Shown: positions 31,983 through 42,247, numbered from the stretch's first letter. The stretch is 64,000 nt of DNA from Oscillospiraceae bacterium (GCA_017398725.1 JAFQFA010000004.1:1-64000), one strand, 5' to 3'. The notes: generated from the letters alone by a model not told the origin. Made by a program: numbers and translations.

Positions 31983-33705
31983 ACCGCTTCAGGACCAGAC
32001 CCAAAAGGCTTTGAATAAATTGGATGAATTGTTCAATCGCTTGTTTGTCTGCCCGGCGATTCATAGACCGGACGGTTTTTTGCAGCAATGCCATCCATTC
32101 CGGTGCGGTGCCGTTACCGGCTTTTACACCTACCAGATAGGGACAGCCCTCCAGCCGCAGTTTTCCAAACCGGCGGGCAAAGGCATTGCCTTGTCCCAAG
32201 GCAATGGCGCTGGCAGCTAAGGTGAAGAAATAATCCGGATCCTGCCGGCACAGAAGCAGCACCTGTTCTGGCCGTACAGAGGATAAATAATGCCGAAGAC
32301 CGCTGATCTGTGCGCATAAGAGTTTTCCTTGCTCTGTACGGCGGCCACTCCAAGAGAACAGCACACCGGCAATCAGCAGACCGATTACCATAGAAAGACC
32401 GACGGAGAAAACACCGGCGATGCCCGCAAGCACCAGCCAGCCGAGACAAAAGCCAAGACACAGGATCAGCCGCCCCGGATCCCGGACGATCAACGCCCGA
32501 TACCAAGATTGGATCAGATAGCCGCTCAATCCGCCGAGAGTACCCAGCAGCAGGATCAAAAGACCCTGCAGCAATGCACCGTTACCCATAACGATGGCTA
32601 CGCAAACGCCGCCGAACAGGCCCATGCCGGAGGCAAGCACCCGGAATACCTTGGGGTTGCCGCTGCTGCGGCGCACCAGTTCCGTAAGCCCTTGGGGCTT
32701 TTTCACTGCGTCCAGACAAAGTTGGGCATAGTGGCGGCTGCCGGTATCCACGGTAGCACGCCGGGAGAACAGTGCCCGAAACAGGCGCTGCTCGGATTCC
32801 TTTCGCTCGTTGCCCATGGGCATCCGCTTGTGGATCAGCACCCGGCCGCCCCGCTCCACCTGTAGCATGACATAGCCCAGCCGGGCCCAAGTGAGCACGG
32901 TGGCGGAAACATCCATACCTCTTAAATGCAGGATATTACCAAGATCGCCGGCGGTATAGCCGTGGGGCAGCTCGGTGCAACGGGCTCGCCGCAGGGGCAG
33001 AAAACGCAGTTTAAGCAGCCAGTAAATAAGGGCAGCAATGGCGCAGACCACCATGGCCGTGCCGCAGGCAGACCAGTCTTGGGTGTCAGACAACCGTTGG
33101 GGGAACATGGTGTCAGACACGGTTAGCTTCATGGACAGGGTCTCGTGGTCTTTCAAAGAGGCAAGGGCGCTGCCGGTGATGGTGGCACCCTCTACCTGAT
33201 AAGTCAGATATTCTTCAATGCCTGCCTGATGGTAGCCGCTGACAAAACCGGGCAGCGCGTCAACGCCGGCAGGCAAGGTTACAGAAAATTCAAAGGCATC
33301 AATGGGATATATCAAGCCGGAAAGCATAGGCAGTTGCAGCTCCAAGGTGCCCAGCTCACTGGTGTGGATCACATCCGGCAGCACATAGCTGACGGTAAAG
33401 GTGATATCACCGGTGGATTTTCCGATTATCCGCCGCAGGGAGATCTGCCGGACATTCTCTTTCCGGGAGGTGAATACCCGGCTGCCGTTGACAGCAACAC
33501 TACCGGCTTGATCGGGAATGGGGAAGCTGAGATCTTCCACCGATTGATCCAGATGCATGGTAACCGTCATATTCACCTGACACCGGCTGTCACCGGTGAC
33601 GGTGGCAAAATAGCTGACTTTCGGGGCAGACGGGGCTGCGTTCACACCGGTGGTGATGGCGAAAATCAGAACAATTGCAGTAACAAAAAGAAAAAAGCGA
33701 CGCAC
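31981..33705 (-). CDS. DUF2207-type membrane protein
   Basis: The 574-residue protein has a signal-anchor (residues 3-22), a long extracytoplasmic beta-rich domain (about 25-215), a transmembrane segment near 225-245, a cytosolic part with a winged-helix look (YTAGDLGNILHLRGMDVSATVLTWARLGYV) and four more hydrophobic segments in the second half. This matches DUF2207 membrane proteins, whose role is unknown. The start is GTG at 33705 with AAAGGGGG just upstream; the longer frame lacks a site. It is a single gene between two terminators. Confidence 0.75.
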   Translation of the reverse strand: MRRFFLFVTAIVLIFAITTGVNAAPSAPKVSYFATVTGDSRCQVNMTVTMHLDQSVEDLSFPIPDQAGSVAVNGSRVFTSRKENVRQISLRRIIGKSTGDITFTVSYVLPDVIHTSELGTLELQLPMLSGLIYPIDAFEFSVTLPAGVDALPGFVSGYHQAGIEEYLTYQVEGATITGSALASLKDHETLSMKLTVSDTMFPQRLSDTQDWSACGTAMVVCAIAALIYWLLKLRFLPLRRARCTELPHGYTAGDLGNILHLRGMDVSATVLTWARLGYVMLQVERGGRVLIHKRMPMGNERKESEQRLFRALFSRRATVDTGSRHYAQLCLDAVKKPQGLTELVRRSSGNPKVFRVLASGMGLFGGVCVAIVMGNGALLQGLLILLLGTLGGLSGYLIQSWYRALIVRDPGRLILCLGFCLGWLVLAGIAGVFSVGLSMVIGLLIAGVLFSWSGRRTEQGKLLCAQISGLRHYLSSVRPEQVLLLCRQDPDYFFTLAASAIALGQGNAFARRFGKLRLEGCPYLVGVKAGNGTAPEWMALLQKTVRSMNRRADKQAIEQFIQFIQSLLGLVLKR

Positions 33706-33845
33706 TTTACCGCCCCCTTTCCAAAAAATCAGACTATTCGTCCTATAATAAAAATAGTGTACCATAGCCAAGCCCAAAAAGCAAGAATGGGAAAACCATA
33801 ATTCTTAACTCTTAATTCTTAACGCCTAGGATAGGGATAAAACAA

Positions 33846-33867
33846 CCGCCCGGTGGTTACCGGGCGG
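33846..33867 (-). terminator. Terminator of the solute-binding lipoprotein gene
   Basis: CCGCCCGGT and ACCGGGCGG with a 4-base loop; TTGTTTTA follows on the minus strand. Beside it (33800-33830) is a short repetitive TTCTTAA/CTCTTAA stretch. Confidence 0.85.
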
Positions 33868-33872
33868 CTTGA

Positions 33873-35414
33873 TTATGGAATCAGGGCGCTTTCCATGGTT
33901 TTGTTCATGGTGTAGAAGAAAATATTATCTCTAGCGGGCATCAGCTCTGTCAGCAAGCCCCGGGTGGCATACACTGCGTAGCTGCGGAACAAAATGGGGC
34001 ACAGCCGACCGTCATTCATCACCGTCTGATGCAAGGTGTAATAGTTACCGTGGTTGGCGAGGGCTTCCTTGCACAGGGCGTACATGGCGGTGTCGTTGAT
34101 CTTGCCGTAGCTGAGACTTCCGTAGGTGTCAAAGAAGGGAGAAAGATCCATATTGGGGGAAAGCTTGGTCTGGGCAAGGCATAGATCAAAGTTCCGGTTT
34201 TTTAAATTCTTTTGGAATTTGGATTCGCTGCATTCGGAAACAGTGACTTTAAAGCCTGCGTTTTCCAGCATGCCGGCAATGGCGTGCGCGATCCGGACCC
34301 GCATACTGTCGCCGCTGTTGACCATCAGCACCAGTTCCTCCTTGGTGACACCGGCAGAGGAGGCTGCTTTTTTTAAGGTTTCACCGGTGCCGTCATAGCC
34401 GTATTTGGATGCCAGTACCGTGCTGTAATAAGGGGAATCCGGCGAAGCGGGGAGGGTCACGGCTTGGGCAAAACCACGGTATTCCGCGGCGGCCAGCGCA
34501 TCCCGGTCAATGGCGGTGGTCAGGGCAGCCCGGACGTCGGGGTTGGAGAAAATAGGACTTTCCATATTGCACATCAGGTACAAAAACAGACCTGTTTCGC
34601 AGTTCCAAAGCTCAAAATCGCACCGGTAGTCGGCGTATCGGTCAGAGCCGGGGTCGGCGCATACCAGATCCAGAGAATCAAATTCAAAGCTGTCCCGGAT
34701 CTGGGTGATATCCACCGCTTCTTTCAGGGCGATGGCGGGCGCGGTGACCAGCAAGGAGGGATTGCACCACCAGTTCGTGCGCCGCCGCAGCAGGGCGGTG
34801 TTGCCTGCAGAGTCCAGATAATAGGGGCCGGTACCCAGCGGATGGGTGGCTTCCAGTTCGGTAGCCTTGAGGATGGGAATATCCAGCAAAATAGGCAGAT
34901 TCTCCATGGGCGTATCGGTAACGATCACGATCGCACCGTCTTCTGCGGCGGTAACAGACTTGATGTGCTGATACCGGCCGGCGTAATAGGCGCTGGTTTT
35001 GGCAGCGGTGAGGGTCGCGACTACATCCCCGGCAGTCAGCGGTGTTCCGTCAGAGAACGTGGCGTTTTCCAAGGAAAGGGTATAGGTCTTCATATCCTTG
35101 GAAACGCTGTATTGCTTACACAGCAGGGGATACACATTGTAATCCCGGTCTGTTACAAACAGACTTTGATAGATCAAAGAAAGAATGGTCCGGTTTGTGA
35201 AATCCGTGCATTGCAGAGGATTCATGGTCCGGTTGGGGTAGTAGATCAGGGTCAGCTCCTGATTCTCATTGCTGCCGGGACCTTGCTGGGGCGTGCCGTC
35301 TTCCATGGTCAGGGCATTGCCGGTAGGCACATAGGCGTCGGGATCGACCTGACAGCCGGCGAAAAGCGTGGAAAGGATTGCGATGCACACAAGTGCGGCC
35401 AAGAACCGTTTCAC
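33873..35414 (-). CDS. Extracellular solute-binding lipoprotein, family 5
   Basis: The 513-residue protein has a lipoprotein signal (LSTLFAGC, Cys near residue 20) and the family-5 substrate-binding fold: MNPLQCTDFTNRTILSLIYQSLF, LENATFSDGTPLTAGDVVATL, LGTGPYYL and the DVRAALTTAIDRDAL stretch. Such proteins feed peptides or nickel to Dpp/Opp permeases, but no permease or ATPase gene is nearby, so it is an orphan. The GTG at 35414 overlaps the pgeF stop as GTGA and has AGGGGGG upstream, favouring it over an ATG six codons earlier. Confidence 0.88.
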   Translation of the reverse strand: MKRFLAALVCIAILSTLFAGCQVDPDAYVPTGNALTMEDGTPQQGPGSNENQELTLIYYPNRTMNPLQCTDFTNRTILSLIYQSLFVTDRDYNVYPLLCKQYSVSKDMKTYTLSLENATFSDGTPLTAGDVVATLTAAKTSAYYAGRYQHIKSVTAAEDGAIVIVTDTPMENLPILLDIPILKATELEATHPLGTGPYYLDSAGNTALLRRRTNWWCNPSLLVTAPAIALKEAVDITQIRDSFEFDSLDLVCADPGSDRYADYRCDFELWNCETGLFLYLMCNMESPIFSNPDVRAALTTAIDRDALAAAEYRGFAQAVTLPASPDSPYYSTVLASKYGYDGTGETLKKAASSAGVTKEELVLMVNSGDSMRVRIAHAIAGMLENAGFKVTVSECSESKFQKNLKNRNFDLCLAQTKLSPNMDLSPFFDTYGSLSYGKINDTAMYALCKEALANHGNYYTLHQTVMNDGRLCPILFRSYAVYATRGLLTELMPARDNIFFYTMNKTMESALIP

Positions 35415-36211
35415 TGTTGTCCCCCCTGACATAGAATGATCGCTCCTTGAGAACCCCTCTGATCTGACATTTTTCGATGGGACCAGTAGTGGGTGGGCAT
35501 GCAGGCGGTGCAGTGGGTGCTGATCTCGATCTGCGCCACACCGGCTCGCTGCAAGGCAAGGGCATTCATGGCTTTTAGGTTTACATAATATTTTTGCTCC
35601 CGAGGCAGAATATGCACCTTTGCGCCGTCACCGTAGGTCTGCAACAGGGCTTGGGGCACATCCGCATCGGTTTCAAAGCAGCACTGGGCAATGTTCGGCC
35701 CGATGGCAGCCCGGATGTCTGCCGGACGGCAGCCGTATTCCTGTGCCATCGCCGCCACCGTTTTGCCGCAGATATCTGCGGCAGTGCCTTTCCAACCCGC
35801 ATGAACCGCACCCACTGCGCCGGTAACCGGATCGTGAAGCAGTACCGGGGTGCAATCGGCGGTGAACACCACCAAGCCCACACCGGGCGTGGCGGTGATC
35901 AGGGCATCGCATGCCGGCTGGTGGAGGTGGTCCAAGCCTCGGGCGTCGGTGTGATCCACAGGGCGTACAATATCGGAGTGGATCTGCCGGGTCAGCACCA
36001 GACAGGATGGGTCAAAGCCCAGCGCCTGCCCCAAAAGGCCGTAATTGCGCACCACATTTTCAAATGGATCGCCTCTATGGGCAGCGATGTTCATTCCGGC
36101 AGTAAAGCCGCCGCTGACCCCCCCGATACGGGTGGTAAAACAGTGTGTTACCGGGATATTTTCTGCCCGGAGATATTCAACTGTACCGTTGTTTTCGGTA
36201 ATAACAGCCAT
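35411..36211 (-). CDS. pgeF: Peptidoglycan editing factor PgeF (YfiH family)
   Basis: The 266-residue cytosolic enzyme belongs to the multicopper-oxidase-like YfiH family. In Escherichia coli PgeF prevents or removes wrong residues (L-Ser in place of L-Ala) in peptidoglycan precursors. Diagnostic metal-site motifs are RQIHSDIV, FTADCTPVLL and VGAVHAGWKGTAADI, plus IGPNIAQCCFE. The gene is coupled to the following lipoprotein gene (GTGA overlap). A hairpin without a U run separates it from secA. Confidence 0.92.
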   Translation of the reverse strand: MAVITENNGTVEYLRAENIPVTHCFTTRIGGVSGGFTAGMNIAAHRGDPFENVVRNYGLLGQALGFDPSCLVLTRQIHSDIVRPVDHTDARGLDHLHQPACDALITATPGVGLVVFTADCTPVLLHDPVTGAVGAVHAGWKGTAADICGKTVAAMAQEYGCRPADIRAAIGPNIAQCCFETDADVPQALLQTYGDGAKVHILPREQKYYVNLKAMNALALQRAGVAQIEISTHCTACMPTHYWSHRKMSDQRGSQGAIILCQGGQQ

Positions 36212-36231
36212 AATATTTCCTCAGTAAGTTC

Positions 36232-36262
36232 CCCAAAGGAAGGGGAAGACCCTTCCTTTGGG
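36232..36262 (-). other. Hairpin between secA and pgeF
   Basis: CCCAAAGGAAGG pairs perfectly with CCTTCCTTTGGG around 7 bases. No U tract follows on the minus strand, so readthrough from secA into pgeF is likely. Confidence 0.6.
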
Positions 36263-36274
36263 CGTTTGATTTTC

Positions 36275-39019
36275 TTAAAGTTCTGCGGTCTTATCCTTCT
36301 GCATGCAGCATTTTTTGTACTTTTTGCCGCTTCCGCAGGGGCAGGGGTCGTTGGGGCCAACCTTGGCGGCGGCATTGCGCACCGGCTGTTTCTTTACAGA
36401 CTTGTCCGGAGCATTGGTGGAGATTTCCTTGGCGACCTTTTGGCGCTTGACCTCTGTCCGGGGACCGATTTGTGCAAGGAACATCCGGCGCACGGTCTCT
36501 TCCCGAATGGCGGTGATCATTGCTTGGAACATTTCGTAGCCTTCTTCCTTGTAGGCTACCACCGGGTCGTGCTGACCGTAGGCCCGCAGACCGATGCCCT
36601 GCTTCAGGTCATCCATTGCATCAATGTTGTCCATCCAGAATTCGTCCACCACCCGCAGCATCACCACCCGCTCCAGCTCCCGCATAACGGCGCTGCCGTA
36701 GGTGTTTTCCTTGGCTTGATAGACGGAAAGTGCCTTTTCATAAACAGCATCTGCCACGGCTTGCGCATCGGCTGCCTGAGAAAGATCCAAACTGCCTTTG
36801 GGGTAATAAATGCCGTCAAACTGAGCATTGACTGCATGGACGGCTTCCGGTTCTACCATACCGCCGAAGGCACTCAGTGTATCTGCCACAGTGGAATCCA
36901 CCACTTGGCGCAGCATATTGAGGATGCTCTCCTGCAGATCGTCACCGGCGAGGACCTTTTGCCGCTGGGCATAGATCACTTCCCGCTGGGTGTTCATCAC
37001 GTTATCGTATTCCAGAACGCTCTTTCTGGACCGGAAGTTCCGGCTTTCCACGTTCTTCTGGGCATTTTCCACGGCGCTGGACAGAATCTTGGCATCGATG
37101 GGGGTATCTTCATCCAGACCCAGCGAATCCATCATGCCCATGATCCGGTCGGAGGAGAACAGCCGCATCAGATCGTCCTCCAGACTCAGGTAGAACCGGC
37201 TTTCACCGGGGTCACCCTGACGGCCGGAACGGCCACGGAGCTGGTTGTCGATCCGGCGGGATTCGTGACGCTCTGTGCCGATGATGTACAGGCCGCCGGC
37301 CTCACGGACCTGCCGGGCTTCGTCGGCGATCTCTGCTTTGAACTGTGCCAGCAGCCGGTTGTATTCGGCCCGGATGTTCAGAATTTCAGGATCATCGGTT
37401 TCAGAGAAGGCATTGGCCTGTGCCAGCAGCTCTTCGGTATAGTCTGCCTTGCGCAGCTCGTTCATTGCCATAAACTCCGCGTTGCCGCCCAGCACGATAT
37501 CCGTACCACGGCCTGCCATGTTGGTGGCAATGGTTACAGCTCCCAGCTTACCGGCCTGTGCCACGATCTGGGCTTCCTGCTCGTGATATTTGGCGTTGAG
37601 CACATTGTGCTGGATACCGGTCTTTTTCAGAAGCTTGCTGAGGATCTCACTTTTCTCAATGGAGACCGTACCCACCAGTACCGGCTGGCCCTTTTCGTGA
37701 CAGGCGATCACCTGCCGGATAATGGCACGGAACTTGCCCATTTCGGTCTTGTATACCACATCGGGCTGGTCCATCCGGGCCACCGGCCGGTTGGTGGGGA
37801 TCTCCACCACATCCAGCATGTAGATGGCGGAAAATTCCTCTTCCTCGGTCAGGGCAGTACCGGTCATACCGGACAGCTTCTTATAAAGCCGGAAGAAATT
37901 CTGGAAGGTGATGGTAGCCAGCGTTTTGCTTTCCCCTGCCACGGTGACCCGTTCCTTGGCTTCAATAGCCTGATGCAGACCTTCGTTATACCGCCGTCCG
38001 TACATCAGTCGGCCGGTAAATTCGTCTACAATGATGATCTGGCCGTCCTTGACCACATAATCGATGTCCTTTTTCATCAAGCCCCGGGCCTTCATAGCCT
38101 GATTCAAATGATGGGAAAGGGTGGCGTTTTCCGGATCTGCCAGATTTTCCACGCCAAAGGCCTTTTCCGCCTTGGCAATGCCTTGGGCGGTGAGGGAAAC
38201 GGAGCGGGATTTTTCGTCCACGATGTAGTCGCAGTCGTAGTCGTCCTGAATCTCCTTATCCTCGGTCTTGGCAAAAACCTGCTTGCGCAGACCGGAGATA
38301 AAGTGGTCCGCCATCTCATAAAGCTTGGAGCTGTCTTCTCCCTTGCCGGAAATGATCAAAGGGGTGCGGGCTTCGTCGATGAGGATGGAGTCCACCTCGT
38401 CCACGATGGCAAAGGCATGTCCCCGCTGAACAAGGTCTGCCTGATACAAAGACATGTTGTCCCGGAGGTAGTCAAAGCCCAGCTCGTTGTTGGTGCAGTA
38501 GGTGATATCCGCGGCGTAGGCCTCCCGACGCTGGGCGGGGGTCATATCCGGAATGACCAGACCTACGGAAAGACCCATATAGCGGTGGACTTTGCCCATC
38601 CACTCAGAGTCACGCTTGGCAAGATAATCGTTCACGGTGACCACATGGACACCCTCACCGGTCAGTGCATTCAGATAGCAGGGCAGAACGGCCACCAAGG
38701 TCTTGCCTTCACCGGTCTTCATTTCTGCGATCCGGCCCTGATGCAAAATGATGCCGCCCATGAGCTGCACAGGATACGGACGCATACCCAGCACCCGATC
38801 CGCAGCTTCCCGGATGGCGGCAAAGGCCTCCGGCAGCAGATCGTCCAAGGTTTCGCCCATGGCGTAGCGCTCTTTGAACTGGGCGGTCTTTGCCCGCAAG
38901 GCATCCTCCGGCAGGTTTTTATATTCTTCTTCCAAGGCAAGGATCTTGTCCACCAAGGGCTGGATCTTCTTAATCTCCCGGGAAGATCTTGTTCCAAACA
39001 GCTTTGTAATAAGTCCCAT
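36275..39019 (-). CDS. secA: Preprotein translocase ATPase SecA
   Basis: SecA drives post-translational export through SecYEG. The 914-residue protein has the full layout: Walker [13 protein letters not shown] near residues 100-111, [19 protein letters not shown], the preprotein cross-linking domain, [41 protein letters not shown] and the C-terminal zinc-binding motif [13 protein letters not shown] that contacts SecB or ribosomes. The ATG at 39019 follows AAAGGAG. Transcribed from an extended -10 promoter near 39056. Confidence 0.98.
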   Translation of the reverse strand: MGLITKLFGTRSSREIKKIQPLVDKILALEEEYKNLPEDALRAKTAQFKERYAMGETLDDLLPEAFAAIREAADRVLGMRPYPVQLMGGIILHQGRIAEMKTGEGKTLVAVLPCYLNALTGEGVHVVTVNDYLAKRDSEWMGKVHRYMGLSVGLVIPDMTPAQRREAYAADITYCTNNELGFDYLRDNMSLYQADLVQRGHAFAIVDEVDSILIDEARTPLIISGKGEDSSKLYEMADHFISGLRKQVFAKTEDKEIQDDYDCDYIVDEKSRSVSLTAQGIAKAEKAFGVENLADPENATLSHHLNQAMKARGLMKKDIDYVVKDGQIIIVDEFTGRLMYGRRYNEGLHQAIEAKERVTVAGESKTLATITFQNFFRLYKKLSGMTGTALTEEEEFSAIYMLDVVEIPTNRPVARMDQPDVVYKTEMGKFRAIIRQVIACHEKGQPVLVGTVSIEKSEILSKLLKKTGIQHNVLNAKYHEQEAQIVAQAGKLGAVTIATNMAGRGTDIVLGGNAEFMAMNELRKADYTEELLAQANAFSETDDPEILNIRAEYNRLLAQFKAEIADEARQVREAGGLYIIGTERHESRRIDNQLRGRSGRQGDPGESRFYLSLEDDLMRLFSSDRIMGMMDSLGLDEDTPIDAKILSSAVENAQKNVESRNFRSRKSVLEYDNVMNTQREVIYAQRQKVLAGDDLQESILNMLRQVVDSTVADTLSAFGGMVEPEAVHAVNAQFDGIYYPKGSLDLSQAADAQAVADAVYEKALSVYQAKENTYGSAVMRELERVVMLRVVDEFWMDNIDAMDDLKQGIGLRAYGQHDPVVAYKEEGYEMFQAMITAIREETVRRMFLAQIGPRTEVKRQKVAKEISTNAPDKSVKKQPVRNAAAKVGPNDPCPCGSGKKYKKCCMQKDKTAEL

Positions 39020-39055
39020 AATTCCGATCTCCTTTAGCAGGACATAATTTTATCC

Positions 39056-39061
39056 ATTATA
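39056..39061 (-). promoter_or_regulatory. Extended -10 of the secA promoter
   Basis: Minus strand TGTTATAATG, an extended -10 without a good -35 at 16-17 bases. Confidence 0.5.
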
Positions 39062-39121
39062 ACACAGATAAAACGAAAATAATAGACATTTTTGTGAATT
39101 TCCCGGGCGTTTCCGGAAAAT

Positions 39122-39148
39122 AAAAAGACCATCAAAGATGGTCTTTTT
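39122..39148 (-). terminator. Terminator of the DnaJ-domain gene
   Basis: AAAAAGACCATC and GATGGTCTTTTT form a perfect 12-bp stem with a 3-base loop; T run on the minus strand. Confidence 0.9.
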
Positions 39149-39794
39149 AACAACAGTATATGCCCCGGCAGCAAAAGATCTGCAAAAACCAGCAAAGGCA
39201 GAGCTGCCAGAGGCCGCCCCGCATTTCGAAGCCCCGGAAGGAGCCTGCCTGCCGGCGGTAGGCATGACCGCCGTTTTCCATGGCGTTGAGGGCTTGCAGA
39301 TATTCCATATTGTCCGGCTCCATGGATACCGCTCGGCGAATATGCTCCAGTGCGGTGACTTGATTGCCCAGCCCGTCATTGGCAAGGGCAGACAGGTAGT
39401 ACCACCGGGCATCCCGGTTTTGGATATTTTGCAGGATGTTCAGCGCTTCCTGATAACGGCCATACATAATGTACTGGAAAGCGGAGCGCTGATATTGGTC
39501 GCCGGCGGATTGCTGGCTGTAGCCGCCGTAATTGCCGTAACCGCCATAGCTTCCGTACCCGCTGTAGCCGCCGGGATTGCCGTAGCCTCCGTACCCGCCG
39601 GTCTGCTTGTAGGCGGCAGGATTTTTGATTTGTTCATAGGCGGCATTGATCTGCTGCATTTTCTTGGCGGCAGCTTCATCACCGGGGTTCCGGTCCGGAT
39701 GGTACTGTTTGGCAAGCCGCCGGTAGGCTTGCTTTATTTCATCATCGGAAGCGTCCGGGCTGACGCCCAAGATCTTATACGGATCATCAAACAT
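39147..39794 (-). CDS. DnaJ-domain protein with Gly/Tyr-rich linker and Cys-rich tail
   Basis: The 215-residue protein starts with a complete J domain (residues 3-60, [16 protein letters not shown] with the HPD triad). A Gly/Tyr repeat linker (about 66-95, [16 protein letters not shown]) follows, then a TPR-like helical segment and a hydrophobic C-terminus with six or more cysteines. It would stimulate an Hsp70. It overlaps the end of the DUF5685 gene by 8 bases, so the two are translated together and probably act together. Confidence 0.85.
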   Translation of the reverse strand: MFDDPYKILGVSPDASDDEIKQAYRRLAKQYHPDRNPGDEAAAKKMQQINAAYEQIKNPAAYKQTGGYGGYGNPGGYSGYGSYGGYGNYGGYSQQSAGDQYQRSAFQYIMYGRYQEALNILQNIQNRDARWYYLSALANDGLGNQVTALEHIRRAVSMEPDNMEYLQALNAMENGGHAYRRQAGSFRGFEMRGGLWQLCLCWFLQIFCCRGIYCC

Positions 39795-40608
39795 CTTTTT
39801 TACCTTGCCTTCTGCGGTATTCTATCCATACGCCACTGTATAAAATGTTGTCCAGCAGCTTTTTATCCTGCACCAGAGGCAGGCGCTCATAATAATCTGT
39901 GCAGCGGGCCATGGCCAGCACCAGATATTGCTCCCAGCGGGCGGGGTCTGCTCCGGTTCCCATGGCGATAAAGGGGTTATACTGCTTTTTCCGGACATCC
40001 CGGCGGTAATCTACCGCCGCATCTGCCAAATATATAAAACGGCCCAAGGCCATCCCCATTTGCCGAAGGGCGGGGGACCAGAGATCCTCCTGCCAGACGA
40101 AAAGCTCCGCCATCAATGCGCCAAAACAGCCGGCAGGCTCGTCGGGATTTTGGCAATTTTCTTTTTCCAGCGCGGAAAGTCGGGCGATACACCGCTCCAT
40201 CGCCTCGCATTGCCGGGGATAGTCCCTACGGATCCGGGGCAGGGCAGGGGCAAGCTTTTCGGCAGCCAGTTTTGCACGGAGCTTATGCTCATCGGCATAA
40301 TCGTCCATGCAGTTATAGTATGCCAAAGCTACATTCATATCCGCGCAGTAGCCGATAATCTCGCAATCGGTCCAAGGCCGGGGATGGATGGGGTGGAGCT
40401 TGCAGGCCCGGGTGCCGCTGGCTTCTTCCGGTTCGTACAGGCTCATCAGCAGCAGTGCCAAAAAGGCCATATCATAGCTCAGACTCAGACGGGCGGCGTT
40501 GGACGCCCGGGCGCGGATCTGCCGGCAAATGCCGCAGTAGGCAGCCATATACCGCTTTTGCAGGTCTTTTTCAAGTTCCGGCAGGTTTGCCATCACATAA
40601 CCGAACAT
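39787..40608 (-). CDS. DUF5685 family protein
   Basis: The 273-residue soluble protein has an N-terminal [13 protein letters not shown] and several conserved-looking Cys/His residues ([39 protein letters not shown]), which suggest a metal-binding helical fold. The pattern fits DUF5685, often found beside a J-domain protein in Clostridia. The role is unknown. The ATG at 40608 follows AGGAGGATCGGG; earlier in-frame codons overlap the promoter. Confidence 0.78.
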   Translation of the reverse strand: MFGYVMANLPELEKDLQKRYMAAYCGICRQIRARASNAARLSLSYDMAFLALLLMSLYEPEEASGTRACKLHPIHPRPWTDCEIIGYCADMNVALAYYNCMDDYADEHKLRAKLAAEKLAPALPRIRRDYPRQCEAMERCIARLSALEKENCQNPDEPAGCFGALMAELFVWQEDLWSPALRQMGMALGRFIYLADAAVDYRRDVRKKQYNPFIAMGTGADPARWEQYLVLAMARCTDYYERLPLVQDKKLLDNILYSGVWIEYRRRQGKKDV

Positions 40609-40633
40609 CCCGATCCTCCTCCAATTTTTGCTG

Positions 40634-40662
40634 ATTATATCATATTTTACCGATATGAACAA
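40634..40662 (-). promoter_or_regulatory. Promoter of the DUF5685-dnaJ unit
   Basis: Minus strand TTGTTC, 17 bases, TATAAT. Confidence 0.68.
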
Positions 40663-40696
40663 GTCGTAAACAAACAGATTATTTTACCCTTTGTTC

Positions 40697-40717
40697 AAAT
40701 TCTGATTGATCGAACAG
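40697..40717 (+). repeat. Solo repeat-end motif
   Basis: AAATTCTGATTGATCGAAC, matching the copy at 27254. The surrounding 280-base gap otherwise holds only promoter and terminator signals and two AGGGTCTTG words. Confidence 0.55.
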
Positions 40718-40854
40718 GGAAATAACAAGGCTTATCTTAGGTGAGGGTCTTGCCCTTCCGAAAAAACATTGCGGCATCAGGGCGTTAGGGAGGGTCTTGA
40801 CTCTCCCCCACGGGCGTTTGCACATTTGGAAGCGTTCAAGAAAACAAAATATAA

Positions 40855-40882
40855 CAGGCAGGAATCCGTGGATTCCTGCCTG
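40855..40882 (-). terminator. Terminator of the second ceramidase-like gene
   Basis: CAGGCAGGAATCC and its exact inverse flank two bases; T-rich tract on the minus strand. Confidence 0.88.
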
Positions 40883-40892
40883 CAAAGGAAGA

Positions 40893-42218
40893 TTATTTGA
40901 CTTCGTTCAGCATTTCAAGATATTCGTCGATCAGCTTTTCGGCAGTGCCTCTTGCATACAGTCCGGTGTCTGCTTCGTAGCAGCGGTAGTCATAAGCTGC
41001 GGTGCTGGGGATGTAGCTGGCGTTGCCGGAAACCAAGAAGGTAAATTCGAAGGGAGAGCCTTCCCGTACCGCCTTGCCGGACTCGGAGAACATTTCGTAT
41101 GTGCCGGTGGTAAAGCCCAACCCGCCGACCCGGAAGGTGTTCAGCTCCAGCTCGGTGGTTTTTTCCATGTTGTACCGGGTGCGGATGGCCCGTGCCTGAT
41201 AGGAGGAGGTGAAATTGTAGGTCTTGCCCAGCGCATCTCCCTCTTCCTTGCCTACGGTCTTCCACAGGTCAAATACTTCGTTTGCCTGTTGGATCATGGG
41301 ATCCCAGCTGTGATCCACATCCACCGTCACGATCCGGTGGCAGGTTTGGATGCCTGTACCTTCCACCTTCTGCAAGGTGGGCAGGGCGGCATAGGCAGCC
41401 TTTGCCAGATCCTCACCGTATTCGATCCATCCCTTGGGCAGGGTATCTTGGATGGCCTTGACCCGGCTGCTGCCGCCGATGTTACCGGAAGCGGCGGTGA
41501 AGTAGGCCACATGATCGCCGGTCAGTTCTTCCAGCTTATTGCGCAGGGGCCCGGGGAAGCTGGGGGCGATCAGGGTAAAGCCGATATTTTTAGACATGTC
41601 GCAGTGGACGCCCCAGTTCACCAAAAGCACATTCTTTTTGCCTTCCCGGACAAACTTTACCAGTACCATGGTATCGTCGGCCTCCAGAATGGAGGCAATG
41701 GCGGGGTTCTCCTTACTGATGGTGCCGAAGTTGGAACCGGCGTAGGTGCCATTGGCGGTGATGTAGTGGCGGACGAAGGCCCGGTTGGGTACATGGGTGG
41801 TGGTGGCCTCCACAGTGGCGGGGGTCAGGTCTGCCAAGGCTTCCTGTGCAGCCTTTACAGCGCCATCCACAAATTGCTGTTTGTAGCGGCGGCCGGGCTC
41901 GTCCCGGGTAAAGTCTGGGGCAGAGTGGGCGTGGGTGGCACCGATAAATACTTTTTCAAAGGGAATTCCTGTTGCGGGGCAAACGGATTCCCGGATCAGT
42001 TCGCAGACGATGCGGGGAATGCCACACTTGTCAATGGTGAACAGCAAAATGGTCTCATCACCGGCTTTCATGGCAATGCAGGTGGTGTAGATGGGCATTG
42101 CCACACCTTCGGAGCGGCGGGTTTCGGAATTACTGTAGCCACCCAGACCCACGGAATAATCCGGGGTAATATCGATTTTGGCATAGCCTATTTGCAGGTT
42201 GGTTTTCAACATGTCCAT
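40893..42218 (-). CDS. Neutral ceramidase-like protein, cytosolic paralogue
   Basis: The 441-residue protein is a clear paralogue of the lipoprotein at 20798 (shared GYAKIDITP, GLGGYSNSETRRSEG, GATHAHSAP, FTSSYQARAIRTR, GFTTGTYEM), but it has no signal peptide and so should remain in the cytosol. It resembles only the N-terminal domain of neutral ceramidases. The nucleophile region reads ASGNIGGSS, without the Ser position expected from characterised enzymes. The substrate is unknown. The ATG at 42218 follows AAAGGAG. It has its own promoter and terminator. Confidence 0.8.
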   Translation of the reverse strand: MDMLKTNLQIGYAKIDITPDYSVGLGGYSNSETRRSEGVAMPIYTTCIAMKAGDETILLFTIDKCGIPRIVCELIRESVCPATGIPFEKVFIGATHAHSAPDFTRDEPGRRYKQQFVDGAVKAAQEALADLTPATVEATTTHVPNRAFVRHYITANGTYAGSNFGTISKENPAIASILEADDTMVLVKFVREGKKNVLLVNWGVHCDMSKNIGFTLIAPSFPGPLRNKLEELTGDHVAYFTAASGNIGGSSRVKAIQDTLPKGWIEYGEDLAKAAYAALPTLQKVEGTGIQTCHRIVTVDVDHSWDPMIQQANEVFDLWKTVGKEEGDALGKTYNFTSSYQARAIRTRYNMEKTTELELNTFRVGGLGFTTGTYEMFSESGKAVREGSPFEFTFLVSGNASYIPSTAAYDYRCYEADTGLYARGTAEKLIDEYLEMLNEVK

Positions 42219-42247
42219 AGGGGTCAGCTCCTTTCGTTTGTGCCTTC

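Noticed and set aside
33800-33830. CRISPR-like or tandem repeat (TTCTTAACTCTTAATTCTTAA)
   Set aside because: Only two or three 7-8 base units without spacers; a short repetitive stretch, not an array.
35594-39037. A 1147-codon open frame on the plus strand opposite secA and pgeF
   Set aside because: It is the antisense shadow of two well-supported genes (SecA and PgeF) caused by GC-rich codon use.
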